Of a stretch of 64,000 bases of DNA, positions 22,586 to 32,388 are shown piece by piece (within the stretch, counting starts at the first letter, position 1; each line of letters begins with the position of its first letter). The stretch is taken from contig NC_017068.1 in the NCBI RefSeq assembly GCF_000284095.1, positions 2,046,001-2,110,000 of the forward strand, in the 5' to 3' direction. This DNA is from Selenomonas ruminantium subsp. lactilytica TAM6421. Its GTDB lineage: Bacteria; Bacillota; Negativicutes; Selenomonadales; Selenomonadaceae. The translations under genes and the position numbers were made by a program. The notes beneath the pieces were generated by a model, which had not been told where the DNA came from, searched no databases, and worked only from the letters and a program-made list of their open reading frames with translations.

Positions 22586-24049
22586 CTAGCCTTCCCCCAG
22601 TAGTTCGCGTAATTTTTCCATATCATTGTTAAACTCCATATTCAGCTCGTCCAGCTTCGTCATCATTTCCAACGTACTGGGATATTCCACCGGCACATAC
22701 TCGATTTCCTTATACTTATTGATGGAGAGGTCATAGCCATTTTGCTGGATTTCCTCCACGGGAACGAAGAAACTCTTCTCCGTGCGCTTGCGGCCTTCTT
22801 CCTGTTCCAGATTCTTGAACCGGGCGATAATGTCAGGAATATCGTTCTCCTCAATCTCCTGCCGCTTGTCATCAAGGCTGTAGCCGTCTGCCTGCATATC
22901 GTAGAACCAAACCTTGTCCGTACCGCCTGCATTTGTCTTGGTAAAGAAGAGTATTGCCGTGGACACCCCTGCATAAGGCTTGAACACGCCGCTAGGCATG
23001 GAAACCACTGCTGTCAATTTGTTGTTATCCACCAGTTCCTTGCGCAGAGCCTGATGAGCCTTGGAGGAACCAAAGAGCACGCCATCCGGAACAATTACCG
23101 CAGCTCTGCCGCCCAGTTTCAAGATACGCAGGAACAAGGCGAGGAAAAGCAGTTCTGTTTTCTTGGTCTTAGTGACACGCAACAGACTTTCCTCCACCGT
23201 TTCATTGTCCAGAGAGCCTTTAAATGGAGGATTGGCCAGACAAAGGGTATAGAGTTCCTTATCGGGATTATGCTTGGAAAGGCTGTCTTTATAGTCAATG
23301 CTGGGATTTTGCACACCATGAAGCATCATGTTCATGGTGCCGATGCGCAGCATGGTGGGGTCAGTATCAAAGCCGTGGAACATGGTGGTATTGAAATGCT
23401 TTGCCTGCTCATCATCCAACAGCATATCTCCATGATTCTTCCGGATAAATTCTTCTGCCGCTACTAAGAATCCTGCCGTGCCCATGGCCGGATCTACTAC
23501 AATATCCGAAGGCTGCGGAGATGCCATCTCCACCATCATCTTGATGATATGACGCGGCGTGCGGAACTGGCCGTTGATTTTGGAAGAAGCCAGCTTGGAT
23601 AACATGTACTCGTACAGATCGCCCTTGCTGTCTTCCTCATTCAGTTCCAGCTTGTCAATGCCCTCAATGATTTTTGCTAGTTTGTCCGGCGCAGAAATCT
23701 GGAAGGTTGCATCTTTCATAAAGCGGGTATAGGACGCATCATCATCGGGATGCAGATTCTTAATAAAGGGAAAAATCTCCTCCTGCATAAGCTGAAACTG
23801 TACGGCCGGAGCTAAGTTCTTGAACTTGCTCCAACGATAATTCTGCTGTTCCGGCCCAAAGATTTTTTCTTCGTTCTCAAAGCCCAACAACGCCGCATTT
23901 GCTTCGTTCTCTGTCTCTATATCATCAAGCTGTTTGATAAACAGCAGATAGGTAAACTGTTCAATAACCAACAGAGGATTTGTCAATCCGCCCGTCCAAA
24001 AGGTATCCCATATCTGGTCAACTTTATTTCGCTCTTCGCCTACTAACAT
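22586..24049 (-). CDS. hsdM: type I DNA adenine methyltransferase HsdM
   Basis: 487 residues. The N-terminal HsdM_N helical domain (about 1-130) is followed by the methyltransferase fold: motif I VVDPAMGTAGFLVAA (about residue 185) binds S-adenosylmethionine and LANPPFKGS (motif IV NPPF, about 272) is the N6-adenine catalytic motif. The C-terminal helices contact HsdS. Methylates the target adenine for self-protection and is needed for restriction. First gene of the RM locus; ATG at 24049 follows GAGGAT, and a TTGACA/TACAAT promoter lies upstream. Confidence 0.95.
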   Translation of the reverse strand: MLVGEERNKVDQIWDTFWTGGLTNPLLVIEQFTYLLFIKQLDDIETENEANAALLGFENEEKIFGPEQQNYRWSKFKNLAPAVQFQLMQEEIFPFIKNLHPDDDASYTRFMKDATFQISAPDKLAKIIEGIDKLELNEEDSKGDLYEYMLSKLASSKINGQFRTPRHIIKMMVEMASPQPSDIVVDPAMGTAGFLVAAEEFIRKNHGDMLLDDEQAKHFNTTMFHGFDTDPTMLRIGTMNMMLHGVQNPSIDYKDSLSKHNPDKELYTLCLANPPFKGSLDNETVEESLLRVTKTKKTELLFLALFLRILKLGGRAAVIVPDGVLFGSSKAHQALRKELVDNNKLTAVVSMPSGVFKPYAGVSTAILFFTKTNAGGTDKVWFYDMQADGYSLDDKRQEIEENDIPDIIARFKNLEQEEGRKRTEKSFFVPVEEIQQNGYDLSINKYKEIEYVPVEYPSTLEMMTKLDELNMEFNNDMEKLRELLGEG

Positions 24050-24084
24050 TTCTTATCCTCCCACGCACATATAAATCTTCTTTT

Positions 24085-24113
24085 ATTGTATAGTTTATAG
24101 GCGTAGATGTCAA
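24085..24113 (-). promoter_or_regulatory. promoter of hsdM
   Basis: Minus-strand TTGACA (24113-24108) and TACAAT (24090-24085) with a 17-nt spacer. The -35 box is also part of one arm of the argH terminator hairpin. Confidence 0.6.
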
Positions 24114-24161
24114 AAACAGCCTCACCGAAGACGATTGTCCCGGCAAGGCTGTTTTTTGACA
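24108..24161 (-). terminator. terminator of the arginine operon
   Basis: Long inverted repeat: TGTCAAAAACAGCCT (24108-24122) and AGGCTGTTTTTTGACA (24147-24161), with one unpaired base. The A/T parts give T-runs in both directions. It lies about 40 nt beyond argH. Confidence 0.7.
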
Positions 24162-24163
24162 TT

Positions 24164-24219
24164 TGACCAGTCAAATCTGACCAGTCAATTCCTGACTTGT
24201 CAGATTTGCTGACCAGACA
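24164..24219. promoter_or_regulatory. array of TGACNNGTCA palindromes
   Basis: TGACCAGTCA at 24164-24173 and 24178-24187, TGACTTGTCA at 24193-24202 (covering the argH stop codon) and a degenerate TGACCAGACA at 24210-24219: spaced 14, 15 and 17 nt. It lies between the arg operon end and the hsdM promoter. The same palindrome recurs elsewhere in the window. Possibly a binding array for an unknown regulator. Confidence 0.5.
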
Positions 24220-25618
24220 GAGCTGTATTGCTTTTTTTCTCCACCTCAATAAGCTCCTGCGCGGCTTCCAGCTGGCGTTTTACCTGCTTATCGGAAGTGC
24301 CGCCCAAGGAGTTGCGCTGGTTGACGCAGGTCTCGGGCTTCAGGGCTTCGGCGATGTCGGATTCGAACAGCGGCGAGAGCTTCTGCAGTTCCGGCAGGGT
24401 CATATCCGCAAGATATTTGCCCTGGGCAATGCATTCATGCACCGCGGTACCGGCAACGGCATGGGCCTGACGGAAGGGCAGGCCCTTCTTGACCAGATAG
24501 TCCGCCAAATCCGTGGCGTTGGAGAAGTCCTCCTCCACGGCTTTACGCATGACATCCTTCTTGATCTTCATGCCACGAATCAGCTGGGCATAAACACCTA
24601 AGCTGAACTTCACCGTATCGATGGCGTCGAAGATGCCTTCCTTGTCCTCCTGCAGGTCCTTGTTGTAAGCCAAGGGCAGGCCTTTGACGGTGGAAAGCAT
24701 GGCCATAAGGTGGCCCACTACTCTGCCCGTCTTGCCTCTTACCAGTTCGGAGACATCGGGGTTCTTCTTCTGGGGCATCATGGAAGAGCCTGTGCAATGG
24801 GCATCGTCCAGTTCCACGAAGGAGAACTCGCGGCTGCACCAGAGGATGGTCTCTTCCGACAGGCGGGAGAGATGCACCATCAGAATGCTGGCTGCGGCCA
24901 AGAATTCCATAATGTAGTCACGGTCGCTGACGGCATCGAGGCTGTTGCTGTAAATCTGCTCGAAGTTCAGCTGCTTGGCCACCAGTTCCCGGTCGATGGG
25001 GAACGTGGTGCCGGCCAGAGCGCCTGCGCCCAAAGGCATGATGTCTGCCCGTTTGTAAACACCTTCGAACCGGGCATAGTCACGGGAAAGCATGCCGAAG
25101 TAAGCCATCAGATGATGGGCAAAGAGAATGGGCTGGGCCCGCTGGAGATGGGTGTAACCAGGCATGATGACATCCTGATTTTTCTTGGCCAGCTCCACCA
25201 GGGCTTCCTGCAGGTTGATGATTTCCTGCTGGACAGCCACTACTTCCCTACGCACATACATGTGGGTATCGAGGGCCACCTGGTCATTGCGGCTGCGGGC
25301 AGTATGGAGCCGCCCGCCAGCTTCGCCAATGGCCTCGGTCAATCGCTTTTCGATATTCATATGAATATCTTCCAAATCCACGGAGAAGTCAAAGTCCCCT
25401 GCTTCAATCTGGCCTTCGATGTCCTTGAGGCCCTGCAGGATGGCCCCGCAGTCGTCCTCGGAGATGATGCCGCATTTGGACAGCATGATGGCATGAGCGA
25501 TGGAACCGGCAATGTCCTCGTGGTACATGCGCTTGTCAAAGTTTATGGAGGCCTGGAACTCGTTGACCATTTCGTCTACGGTCTTGGTGAAACGGCCTCC
25601 CCACATAGCCTCGCTCAT
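24200..25618 (-). CDS. argH: argininosuccinate lyase
   Basis: 472 residues, the family's usual length. Cleaves argininosuccinate to arginine and fumarate, the last step of arginine synthesis. Opens [21 protein letters not shown]; contains [28 protein letters not shown] (active-site His) and the fumarase-superfamily signature [12 protein letters not shown] (about residue 280). Final gene of argCJBDFGH; its start overlaps the argG stop by 4 nt. Cytosolic tetramer by family. Confidence 0.97.
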   Translation of the reverse strand: MSEAMWGGRFTKTVDEMVNEFQASINFDKRMYHEDIAGSIAHAIMLSKCGIISEDDCGAILQGLKDIEGQIEAGDFDFSVDLEDIHMNIEKRLTEAIGEAGGRLHTARSRNDQVALDTHMYVRREVVAVQQEIINLQEALVELAKKNQDVIMPGYTHLQRAQPILFAHHLMAYFGMLSRDYARFEGVYKRADIMPLGAGALAGTTFPIDRELVAKQLNFEQIYSNSLDAVSDRDYIMEFLAAASILMVHLSRLSEETILWCSREFSFVELDDAHCTGSSMMPQKKNPDVSELVRGKTGRVVGHLMAMLSTVKGLPLAYNKDLQEDKEGIFDAIDTVKFSLGVYAQLIRGMKIKKDVMRKAVEEDFSNATDLADYLVKKGLPFRQAHAVAGTAVHECIAQGKYLADMTLPELQKLSPLFESDIAEALKPETCVNQRNSLGGTSDKQVKRQLEAAQELIEVEKKSNTALSGQQI

Positions 25619-26829
25619 TTACCAGTCTTCTCCTGCATCAGAGCACGAACCTTCAGCGGCAGGCCGAAGAGGTTGATGAAGCCCGTAGCATCTGCCTGGT
25701 TGTATACGTCATCATGCTCGAAGGTTACAAATTCCTGACTGTACAGGGAGTACGGGGAAGTGGAACCTGCGGAGATGATGTTGCCCTTGTAGAGTTTCAG
25801 TTTCACCTGGCCCGTTACCGTCTGCTGGGTGCTGTTGACGAATGCATCCAGAGCTTCGCGGAGCTGGCAGAACCACATGCCATCGTAAACGAGCTCAGCA
25901 TAGCGGATAGCTACCTGCTGCTTGTAGTGATAGGTGTTGCGATCAAGGCAGAGGTATTCCAGTTCACGATGTGCATAGTAGAGCAGAGCTCCGCCCGGGT
26001 TCTCATACACGCCGCGGGACTTCATGCCCACCAGACGGTTTTCGCAGATATCCACAATGCCGACGCCATTGCGGGCACCGATCTTGTTGAGTTCTTCCAT
26101 GAGTTCCACAGCGCCCATTTTCTTGCCGTTGACGCCCACCGGTTCGCCCTGTTCAAAGTCGATGGTCACATATTCCGGTTCGTCCGGAGCATCCTTCGGA
26201 GCCTTGGAAATCAGGAACATGCTGTCATGGGGTTCGTTGGCGGGATCTTCCAGATCTGCGCCTTCATGGGACAGATGCCAGATGTTTCTATCCATGGAAT
26301 AGGTCTTGTTTTCCGTAGCGATGGGAATATCATGCTTCTTGGCATATTCGATTTCAGCGGAGCGGGAATCGAGATCCCATTCACGCCAGGGAGCGATCAG
26401 GGTGATGTTGGGAGCCAGAGCCTTGACGGTGAGCTCGAAACGTACCTGGTCATTGCCCTTGCCGGTAGCGCCGTGAGCGATGGCATCCGCGCCTTCCTGC
26501 TTGGCGATTTCCACCAGTTTTTTGGCAATGATCGGGCGGGCAAAGGAAGTGCCTAAGAGGTACTTGTCTTCGTAAACAGCACCGGCCTTCAGCGTGGGCC
26601 ATACATATTCCTTGAGGAATTCTTCCTTGAGGTCTGCAATATAAACCTTGGAAGCACCGGATTTCAGCGCCTTATCATGAACGGCATCCAGTTCATCGCC
26701 CTGCCCTACATCAGCGCAGCAGGCGATAACTTCGCAGCCATCGTAGTTTTCCTTGAGCCAGGGAATGATAACGGAGGTATCCAGACCGCCGGAGTAAGCC
26801 AGAACTACTTTTTTAATCTGTTTAGCCAT
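25615..26829 (-). CDS. argG: argininosuccinate synthase
   Basis: 404 residues. Joins citrulline and aspartate with ATP. The P-loop-like nucleotide site is [17 protein letters not shown] near the N-terminus; [14 protein letters not shown] (about 115) and the citrulline/aspartate-binding segments [15 protein letters not shown] follow as expected. ATG at 26829 with an AAGGAAG-type site upstream. It lies 39 nt after argF and overlaps argH. Confidence 0.97.
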   Translation of the reverse strand: MAKQIKKVVLAYSGGLDTSVIIPWLKENYDGCEVIACCADVGQGDELDAVHDKALKSGASKVYIADLKEEFLKEYVWPTLKAGAVYEDKYLLGTSFARPIIAKKLVEIAKQEGADAIAHGATGKGNDQVRFELTVKALAPNITLIAPWREWDLDSRSAEIEYAKKHDIPIATENKTYSMDRNIWHLSHEGADLEDPANEPHDSMFLISKAPKDAPDEPEYVTIDFEQGEPVGVNGKKMGAVELMEELNKIGARNGVGIVDICENRLVGMKSRGVYENPGGALLYYAHRELEYLCLDRNTYHYKQQVAIRYAELVYDGMWFCQLREALDAFVNSTQQTVTGQVKLKLYKGNIISAGSTSPYSLYSQEFVTFEHDDVYNQADATGFINLFGLPLKVRALMQEKTGK

Positions 26830-26868
26830 AATATTACTTCCTTTCCACTTCTAAAATCTATAATCGCC

Positions 26869-27798
26869 TCAGCCCATAGTCAAAGCCATAATGGCCTTCT
26901 GGGTGTGCAGGCGGTTTTCTGCTTCGTCAAAAATCACATGGGCGTTTGCTTCCAACACTTCCTCGGTGATTTCCTCACCGCGGTAAGCCGGCAGGCAGTG
27001 CATGACGATGGCCCGCTTATCGGCATGAGCCAGAAGCTCCTTGTTCACCTGATAGGGAGCAAAGATTTTCTTGCGTTCATCATGCTCCTCTTCCTGGCCC
27101 ATGCTGGCCCAGGTGTCGGTGACCACGATATCGGCACCTTTGACGGCTTCCACCGGGTCCGTTACCAGTTCGATGCTGGCGCCCGTGAGCTTGGCATCTT
27201 CTTTAGCCAGCTTCGTTACCGTAGCATCGGGCTTGTAGTTTTCCGGGGTAGCTGCCACAAAGGTCATGCCTGCTTTAGCACAGCCGTACATGTAGGAGTT
27301 GGTCATGTTGTTGCCATCCCCCACATAAGCCATCTTGAGGCCCTTGAGGTTCTTGCCCTTATGTTCCTGAATGGTCAGGAGATCCGTGAGCACTTGGCAG
27401 GGATGCAGGAGATCCGTCAACGCATTGATAACGGGGATATCGGCGTATTTAGCCAGCTCCTCCACCCTATCATGACCGTAGGTACGGATCATGATACCGT
27501 CCAGATAGCGGGACAATACCCGGGCCGTATCTTTGATAGGTTCGCCCCGGCCCAGCTGCAGGTCACGGTTGGACAGGAACAGTGCCTGACCACCTAACTG
27601 ATACATGCCCACTTCAAAGGAAACCCTTGTTCTGGTGGAGGATTTTTCAAAAATCATGCCCAGGGTCTTGCCCTTGAGCAGATGATGTTCAATCCCCGCT
27701 TTCTGCTTGGCCTTCAATTCATGGGCCAGCGCCAAAATCTCCTGTACCTCATCCACGGAAAGTTCGTGGATGGATAACATATCGCGTCCTTTTAACAT
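26869..27798 (-). CDS. argF: ornithine carbamoyltransferase
   Basis: 309 residues. Transfers the carbamoyl group from carbamoyl phosphate to ornithine, giving citrulline. Carbamoyl-phosphate motif KSSTRTRVSFEVGM (about residue 50), LLHPCQVLTDLLTIQEH (His-Pro-Cys-Gln) and the ornithine-binding HCLPAYRGEEIT near the C-terminus are intact; DTWASMGQEEE is the usual SMG loop. Start MLKGRDMLSIHEL is typical of the family. Eleven nt after argD. Confidence 0.97.
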   Translation of the reverse strand: MLKGRDMLSIHELSVDEVQEILALAHELKAKQKAGIEHHLLKGKTLGMIFEKSSTRTRVSFEVGMYQLGGQALFLSNRDLQLGRGEPIKDTARVLSRYLDGIMIRTYGHDRVEELAKYADIPVINALTDLLHPCQVLTDLLTIQEHKGKNLKGLKMAYVGDGNNMTNSYMYGCAKAGMTFVAATPENYKPDATVTKLAKEDAKLTGASIELVTDPVEAVKGADIVVTDTWASMGQEEEHDERKKIFAPYQVNKELLAHADKRAIVMHCLPAYRGEEITEEVLEANAHVIFDEAENRLHTQKAIMALTMG

Positions 27799-27809
27799 CC
27801 AAAGCCCCC

Positions 27810-29012
27810 TTAGTCCGCGTATTTGCCGATTACTTCATCCATTACGGCAAACGCTTCGTCAATCTGTGCGGTAGTGATGATTAGTGGCGGGATAAAGCGC
27901 AAAACTTTCCCGGCCGTGCAATTGATGATGAGGCCCTGAGCCAGGCAATCATTAACGATATCCCGGCCATGGTCTGCACTGACCAGCTCTGCTCCGAGAA
28001 TCAGCCCTTCACCACGCACATCTACTATAAATTTTGGATATTTAGCAGCTAATTCCTGCAATTTATCCTTAAAATATTTGCCTACGGCCTGGATATTTTT
28101 GAGGAAATCTTCCTGCGGCACCGTATCCAGCACCACATTGGCTGCGGCACAAGCCAGGGGATTGCCCCCGAAGGTCGTGCCATGGTCGCCGGGCTTGAAG
28201 GCCGCTGCCACCTTGTCGGTGACGATAAAGGCTCCAATGGGCACGCCGCCGGCCAGACCCTTGGCCAAGGTCACGATATCCGGCTTGATGCCGTAGTTCT
28301 CATAGGCGAAGAACTTGCCGCTGCGGCCGATGCCGGCCTGAATCTCATCGAGAATCAGCAGAGCGCCATGCTTGTCACAAAGGGCTCTGACCTGCTTGAG
28401 GTAATCTGCATCCGGTGTATGGACGCCGCCTTCCCCCTGAATGGTTTCCAGCATCACAGCCGCCGTCTTGTCGCTGATCTTTGCTTCCAGCTCGGCAATA
28501 TCATTGTAATGCACATAACTGAAACCAGCGGGCAACGGCCCTAAGCCCTCATGATAATGGGGCTGGCCCGTAGCCGTCAGCGTGGCAATGGTACGACCGT
28601 GGAAGCTTTCCCAGGCGGAGATGATTTCCGTCTTTTCCGGGTTGATGCTGTAACCATACTTGCGGGCAATCTTGATGGCTCCTTCATTGGCTTCCGCACC
28701 GGAATTGCCGAAGAAGGCCTTGTCCAGACCGCTGAGCTTCACGAGCTTGGCCGCGGCATCAGCCTGGGGCTGGGTGTAGTAGAGGTTGGAGCAGTGGATG
28801 AGTTTCCCAGCCTGCTCGGCTACGGCCTGCACCAGAGCCTTATTGTTATGCCCCAATACATTTACCGCAATGCCCCCCAAGAAGTCCAGATACTTCTTGC
28901 CGTTAATATCCCAGACATAGGCACCGTCGCCATGGTCAAGGACTATCTTATAGCGGTTGAAGACCGGCAGATAGCTTTGCTGATCCTCCGCAAAAATTTC
29001 CTGTTCCTGCAT
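27810..29012 (-). CDS. argD: acetylornithine aminotransferase
   Basis: 400 residues, class III PLP aminotransferase. Converts N-acetylglutamate semialdehyde to N-acetylornithine; the same fold can also serve in lysine synthesis. Landmarks: FLGGIAVNVLGHNN, FFGNSGAEANEGAIKIARKY (phosphate cup), LILDEIQAGIGRSGKFFA and TLAKGLAGGVPIGAF, where the Lys of LAKG binds PLP. The start at 29012 (MQEQEIFAEDQQSYL) is chosen because AAGGAG is 6 nt upstream; a frame reaching 29096 would run into argB. Confidence 0.96.
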   Translation of the reverse strand: MQEQEIFAEDQQSYLPVFNRYKIVLDHGDGAYVWDINGKKYLDFLGGIAVNVLGHNNKALVQAVAEQAGKLIHCSNLYYTQPQADAAAKLVKLSGLDKAFFGNSGAEANEGAIKIARKYGYSINPEKTEIISAWESFHGRTIATLTATGQPHYHEGLGPLPAGFSYVHYNDIAELEAKISDKTAAVMLETIQGEGGVHTPDADYLKQVRALCDKHGALLILDEIQAGIGRSGKFFAYENYGIKPDIVTLAKGLAGGVPIGAFIVTDKVAAAFKPGDHGTTFGGNPLACAAANVVLDTVPQEDFLKNIQAVGKYFKDKLQELAAKYPKFIVDVRGEGLILGAELVSADHGRDIVNDCLAQGLIINCTAGKVLRFIPPLIITTAQIDEAFAVMDEVIGKYAD

Positions 29013-29022
29013 AGATTTCTCC

Positions 29023-29907
29023 TTAACGTACCACCTGGGTGCCAATGCCCCGGGAGGTAAAGATTTCCAAGATGATGGAGTGCGGCAGGCGCCCATCGAT
29101 GATATGGGTCTTGCCCGTGCCCTGCTCCAAGGAAGTCAGGCAGGCTTCCACTTTCGGAATCATGCCGCCGGCGATAATGCCTTCTTTGATATACTGGCGG
29201 GCATCCGGCAGATGCAGCGTGGAGATGAAACTTGACTTGTCATTGAAGTCCTTGTAGATACCTTCGATATCCGTCAGAAGCAGGAGCTTTTCTGCCTGCA
29301 AAGCCCCGGCAATCTCCGCCGCCACATAGTCAGCGTTGATGTTGTAGCTCTCGCCGTTATCCCCGACACCAATGGGCGCGATAACGGGCACATAGCCCTG
29401 CTCCAGCAGGTCTTCGAGAATCCCCGTGTCCACCTTTTCCACTTCGCCTACATAGCCGATATCCACCGTTTTGGTGTCCTCTCCTTCGTAGACCGTGGCC
29501 AGCTTCTTTTTGGCCTTGATGAGGCCTGCATCTTTACCGCTGAGGCCCACAGCCCGCACGCCCCGGCGGTTCAGGAGATTGACGATTTCGGAGTTCACCT
29601 TGCCGTCCAGCACCATTTCCGCAATCTCGATGGTTTCCGCATCGGTAACCCGCAGGCCCGCCACGAAGTCCGACTCCTTGCCCACCTTCTTGAGGAAGCC
29701 CGTGATGTCCGGGCCGCCGCCATGGACGATTACCGGGCGGATGCCCACGTATTTCATCAGGGCAATATCCTGCATGACCTTTTCCTTGAGGTCATCGTTG
29801 ATCATGGCGTTGCCGCCGTATTTGATGACGATGGTCTTGCCGTAGAACTGCTGGATATAGGGCAGGGCCTCCACTAAGATGGCGGCTTTGTCTTCTGCTG
29901 TAAACAT
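29023..29907 (-). CDS. argB: acetylglutamate kinase
   Basis: 294 residues. Phosphorylates N-acetylglutamate. Amino-acid kinase motifs VIKYGGNAM (Lys, Gly-Gly loop), IRPVIVHGGGPDI (about 60), NRRGVRAVGLSGKDA and YVPVIAPIGVGDNGESYNINAD are in place, with LLLTDIEGIYKD near residue 210. An N-terminal helix preceding the kinase core (AAILVEALPYIQQFYGKT) suggests the hexameric, arginine-inhibited form, which is an inference. It lies between argJ and argD with 10-12 nt gaps. Confidence 0.96.
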   Translation of the reverse strand: MFTAEDKAAILVEALPYIQQFYGKTIVIKYGGNAMINDDLKEKVMQDIALMKYVGIRPVIVHGGGPDITGFLKKVGKESDFVAGLRVTDAETIEIAEMVLDGKVNSEIVNLLNRRGVRAVGLSGKDAGLIKAKKKLATVYEGEDTKTVDIGYVGEVEKVDTGILEDLLEQGYVPVIAPIGVGDNGESYNINADYVAAEIAGALQAEKLLLLTDIEGIYKDFNDKSSFISTLHLPDARQYIKEGIIAGGMIPKVEACLTSLEQGTGKTHIIDGRLPHSIILEIFTSRGIGTQVVR

Positions 29908-29919
29908 CGCCCTGCCCCC

Positions 29920-31131
29920 TTAGGTGTGGTATTCGCCGTTGATCTTCACGTATTCATAGGAGAAGTCGCAGCTCCAGATGTCGGCTTTCGCATCGCCATC
30001 GCCCATATCAATGCCGATTACGATATCATGAGCTTCCATGACCTTGCGGAGTTCCGCTTCGTCATATTTGGCGCCAACACCGTTGGCATAAACGGGAATG
30101 CCACCGAATTTCACCACGGTCTTATTAGGATCCATGGGCACGCCGGCATACCCCACGGCACAGATAACTCGCCCCCAGTTGGGATCCTCACCGAAGAAGG
30201 CGGTCTTCACCAGCGGGCTCTTGGCTACGCTCATGCCAATGGTCTTGGCATCGGCAAAGCTCTTGGCCCCGGTTACGGAAATGGTCAGGAACTTGGTAGC
30301 GCCCTCGCCATCGGCTGCAATCTTCTTGGACAGCTCCTGGCAGATATTCTTGAGGGTGGCCTTGAAGAGTTCATAGTCTTCATTTTCCTCGGTGATCTTG
30401 GCATTGCCAGCGGCACCGTTAGCCATCACGATAACCATATCGTTAGTGCTCATATCGCCGTCAATGGAAATCATGTTGAAGGAAACCTCCACGATTTCCG
30501 ACAGGGCCTGCTGCAGGAGCTTGCTGTCGATAGCCGCGTCCGTGGTGATAAAGCAGAGCATCGTCGCCATGTTGGGCTGAATCATGCCAGAACCCTTGGC
30601 AATAGCACCGAAGCGCACTTCCTTGCCGCCGAGAGTGATTTCCGTAGCGCAGGCCTTGGAATAAGTATCCGTAGTGATGATGGCCTTGCCGGCGTTCTCA
30701 CTGCCCTCGGTGGAGAGCTCCTTCACGGCCTGTTTGATGCCTGCTTCCATCTTGTCCATGGGCAGGTTCACACCGATAACGCCAGTGGAAGCAACCACTA
30801 CATCATCAGCCTTGCAGCCCAGAGCCGTAGCCGTGATATCCTGCATGGCAGCGGCGTCCTTTTCGCCCTGCTCGCCGGTGCAGGCATTGGCGCAGCCCGC
30901 GTTGGCAGTGATGGCATGGGCCATGCCCGTGGCCACAACCTTCTTGGAAGCCCGAACCGGGGCCGAAGCCACCGCATTCTGGGTAAAGGTACCGGCCACT
31001 GCCGCTTCCTGCTCCGTATAGATAACGGCTACATCGAGATTGCCGCTCTTCTTGATACCGGCTTTGACACCAGCAGCCTGAAATCCCTGCGGATAGGTAA
31101 CACCCGCTTTTTTATGTGCATCACTAAACAT
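29920..31131 (-). CDS. argJ: bifunctional ornithine acetyltransferase / N-acetylglutamate synthase
   Basis: 403 residues. Recycles the acetyl group from N-acetylornithine to glutamate. The self-cleavage site is QPNMATMLCF: cleavage before the Thr yields alpha and beta chains and makes this Thr the nucleophile. Oxyanion-hole residues lie in VASTGVIGVNLPM. Also IDGDMSTNDMVIVMANG and AFFGEDPNWGRVICA. The start at 31131 follows GGAGGAATATTC. No separate argA is present, so whether it makes the first acetylglutamate itself is open. Confidence 0.95.
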   Translation of the reverse strand: MFSDAHKKAGVTYPQGFQAAGVKAGIKKSGNLDVAVIYTEQEAAVAGTFTQNAVASAPVRASKKVVATGMAHAITANAGCANACTGEQGEKDAAAMQDITATALGCKADDVVVASTGVIGVNLPMDKMEAGIKQAVKELSTEGSENAGKAIITTDTYSKACATEITLGGKEVRFGAIAKGSGMIQPNMATMLCFITTDAAIDSKLLQQALSEIVEVSFNMISIDGDMSTNDMVIVMANGAAGNAKITEENEDYELFKATLKNICQELSKKIAADGEGATKFLTISVTGAKSFADAKTIGMSVAKSPLVKTAFFGEDPNWGRVICAVGYAGVPMDPNKTVVKFGGIPVYANGVGAKYDEAELRKVMEAHDIVIGIDMGDGDAKADIWSCDFSYEYVKINGEYHT

Positions 31132-31168
31132 GAATATTCCTCCCAAAAGTTTTTGTCTCTTATTTCAA

Positions 31169-32203
31169 TCAGGGATAAAGGGGTACAAAATCCAACCCCA
31201 TGCGTTCCTCGAAACCGCAGGCGATGTTGAAGTTCTGCACCGCCTGTCCTGCCGCCCCCTTCACGAGGTTGTCGATGGCGGAAAGAACGATTACCCGTCC
31301 CGTGCGCTCATCCACATGCCAGGCGATATCGCAGAAGTTGGAGCCTCGGACTTCCTTGGTGGAGGGATAAGCCCCGGCGCCCAACAGGCGGATAAAGTAT
31401 TCCTTGCCGTAGAGCTTCTCGAAGGCGGCGCTGACCAGATCTGCGGTCACGCCTTCCTTGAGGCTCGCATAGCAGGTGGAGAGAATCCCTCGGGACATGG
31501 GCACCAGATGAGGCGTGAAGTTCAGGAGAACCTTTTCCCCGGAAAGTTCCGTCAATGCCTGCTCAATCTCCGGCGTATGTCGGTGCTTGGCCACGTTGTA
31601 AGCCCGGAAGTTATCGTAGAGTTCCGGGAAGTGGTTGGCCTGCTTAGCGCCGCGGCCTGCTCCCGACACACCGGATTTAGCATCCACGATGATGGTGTTC
31701 ACATCGATCAGATGCTGCTTGGCCAGCGGGGCCAGAGCCAAGATGCTGGCGGTGGTGAAGCAGCCGGCGTTGCCGATGATCTTGGCCGTCTTGATCTGCT
31801 CCCGATAGAGCTCTGCCAAACCGTAAACACGCTCCGCATCCGTGTGGGTATGGGGAACATGGTACCAGGCCTCATAAACTTCCGTATCACTGAAGCGATA
31901 ATCCGCACCCAGGTCGATGATGCGCACCGGCATCCCCGCCAATGCCCGGCCGACTTCCATGGCATGACCATGAGGCAAACCGATGAAGACGAAATCACTG
32001 TCCTTGCCAATCCGTTCGATATCCTTCATGGACTCCAGTTCCATATCGTAGAGACCACGCAGATGTGGATAAAGGCTGGCAATCTTCTCGCCGGTATGAC
32101 TTTCCGAAGTGATATGCACCACTTCCGCCTGCGGATGCTGATAAAGCAACCGCAACAATTCGGCTCCGGCATAACCGGTAGCTCCGATAACGCTGACCTT
32201 CAT
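31169..32203 (-). CDS. argC: N-acetyl-gamma-glutamyl-phosphate reductase
   Basis: 344 residues. NADPH-dependent reduction of the acyl phosphate to the semialdehyde. VSVIGATGYAGAELLRLL is the Rossmann nucleotide motif, and IGNAGCFTTASILALAPL holds the catalytic Cys (about residue 148). GLPHGHAM and KSGVSGAGRGAK are family motifs. The start at 32203 follows AGAGGAGG; the frame opens further up at 32227 without a site. First gene of the arg operon. Confidence 0.96.
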   Translation of the reverse strand: MKVSVIGATGYAGAELLRLLYQHPQAEVVHITSESHTGEKIASLYPHLRGLYDMELESMKDIERIGKDSDFVFIGLPHGHAMEVGRALAGMPVRIIDLGADYRFSDTEVYEAWYHVPHTHTDAERVYGLAELYREQIKTAKIIGNAGCFTTASILALAPLAKQHLIDVNTIIVDAKSGVSGAGRGAKQANHFPELYDNFRAYNVAKHRHTPEIEQALTELSGEKVLLNFTPHLVPMSRGILSTCYASLKEGVTADLVSAAFEKLYGKEYFIRLLGAGAYPSTKEVRGSNFCDIAWHVDERTGRVIVLSAIDNLVKGAAGQAVQNFNIACGFEERMGLDFVPLYP

Positions 32204-32229
32204 AGAGAAATCCTCCTCTGGCATCAATT

Positions 32230-32330
32230 TGACCTGTCAATACGGATTCAGTTTCCGTCATTTTCGACCAGTCAACTGTACCCTGTAAACTATGTTTATA
32301 ATTATACATCTATGTTGCATAAAATTGCAA
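32230..32330 (-). promoter_or_regulatory. promoter and leader of the arginine operon
   Basis: Minus-strand TTGCAA (32330-32325) and TATAAT (32306-32301), 18 nt apart. The -10 sits in an AT-rich near-palindrome ATGTATAATTATAAACAT, a place where an arginine repressor might bind, although it is not a good ARG box. The 95-nt leader carries TTGACCTGTCAA-type palindromes at 32230-32239 and (one mismatch) 32265-32274. Confidence 0.5.
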
Positions 32331-32350
32331 CCCCTATTTATAAAAATTCA

Positions 32351-32359
32351 TGCTATAAT
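32351..32359 (+). promoter_or_regulatory. extended -10 promoter of the glycosyltransferase gene
   Basis: TGCTATAAT, an extended -10 element, 30 nt upstream of the start codon; no good -35 at the normal distance. It is divergent from the arg operon promoter. Confidence 0.55.
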
Positions 32360-32388
32360 GTGATTAGAATTTTTCAAGGAGTATACTT

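Noticed and set aside
24164-24219. ArgR operator array at the arginine operon
   Set aside because: ARG boxes follow a TGAATWWWWATTCA pattern; these GC-centred palindromes do not, and the same word occurs inside aroC and mtgA.
32281-32330. T-box or riboswitch in the arg leader
   Set aside because: The leader is under 110 nt, without T-box or known riboswitch sequence elements.
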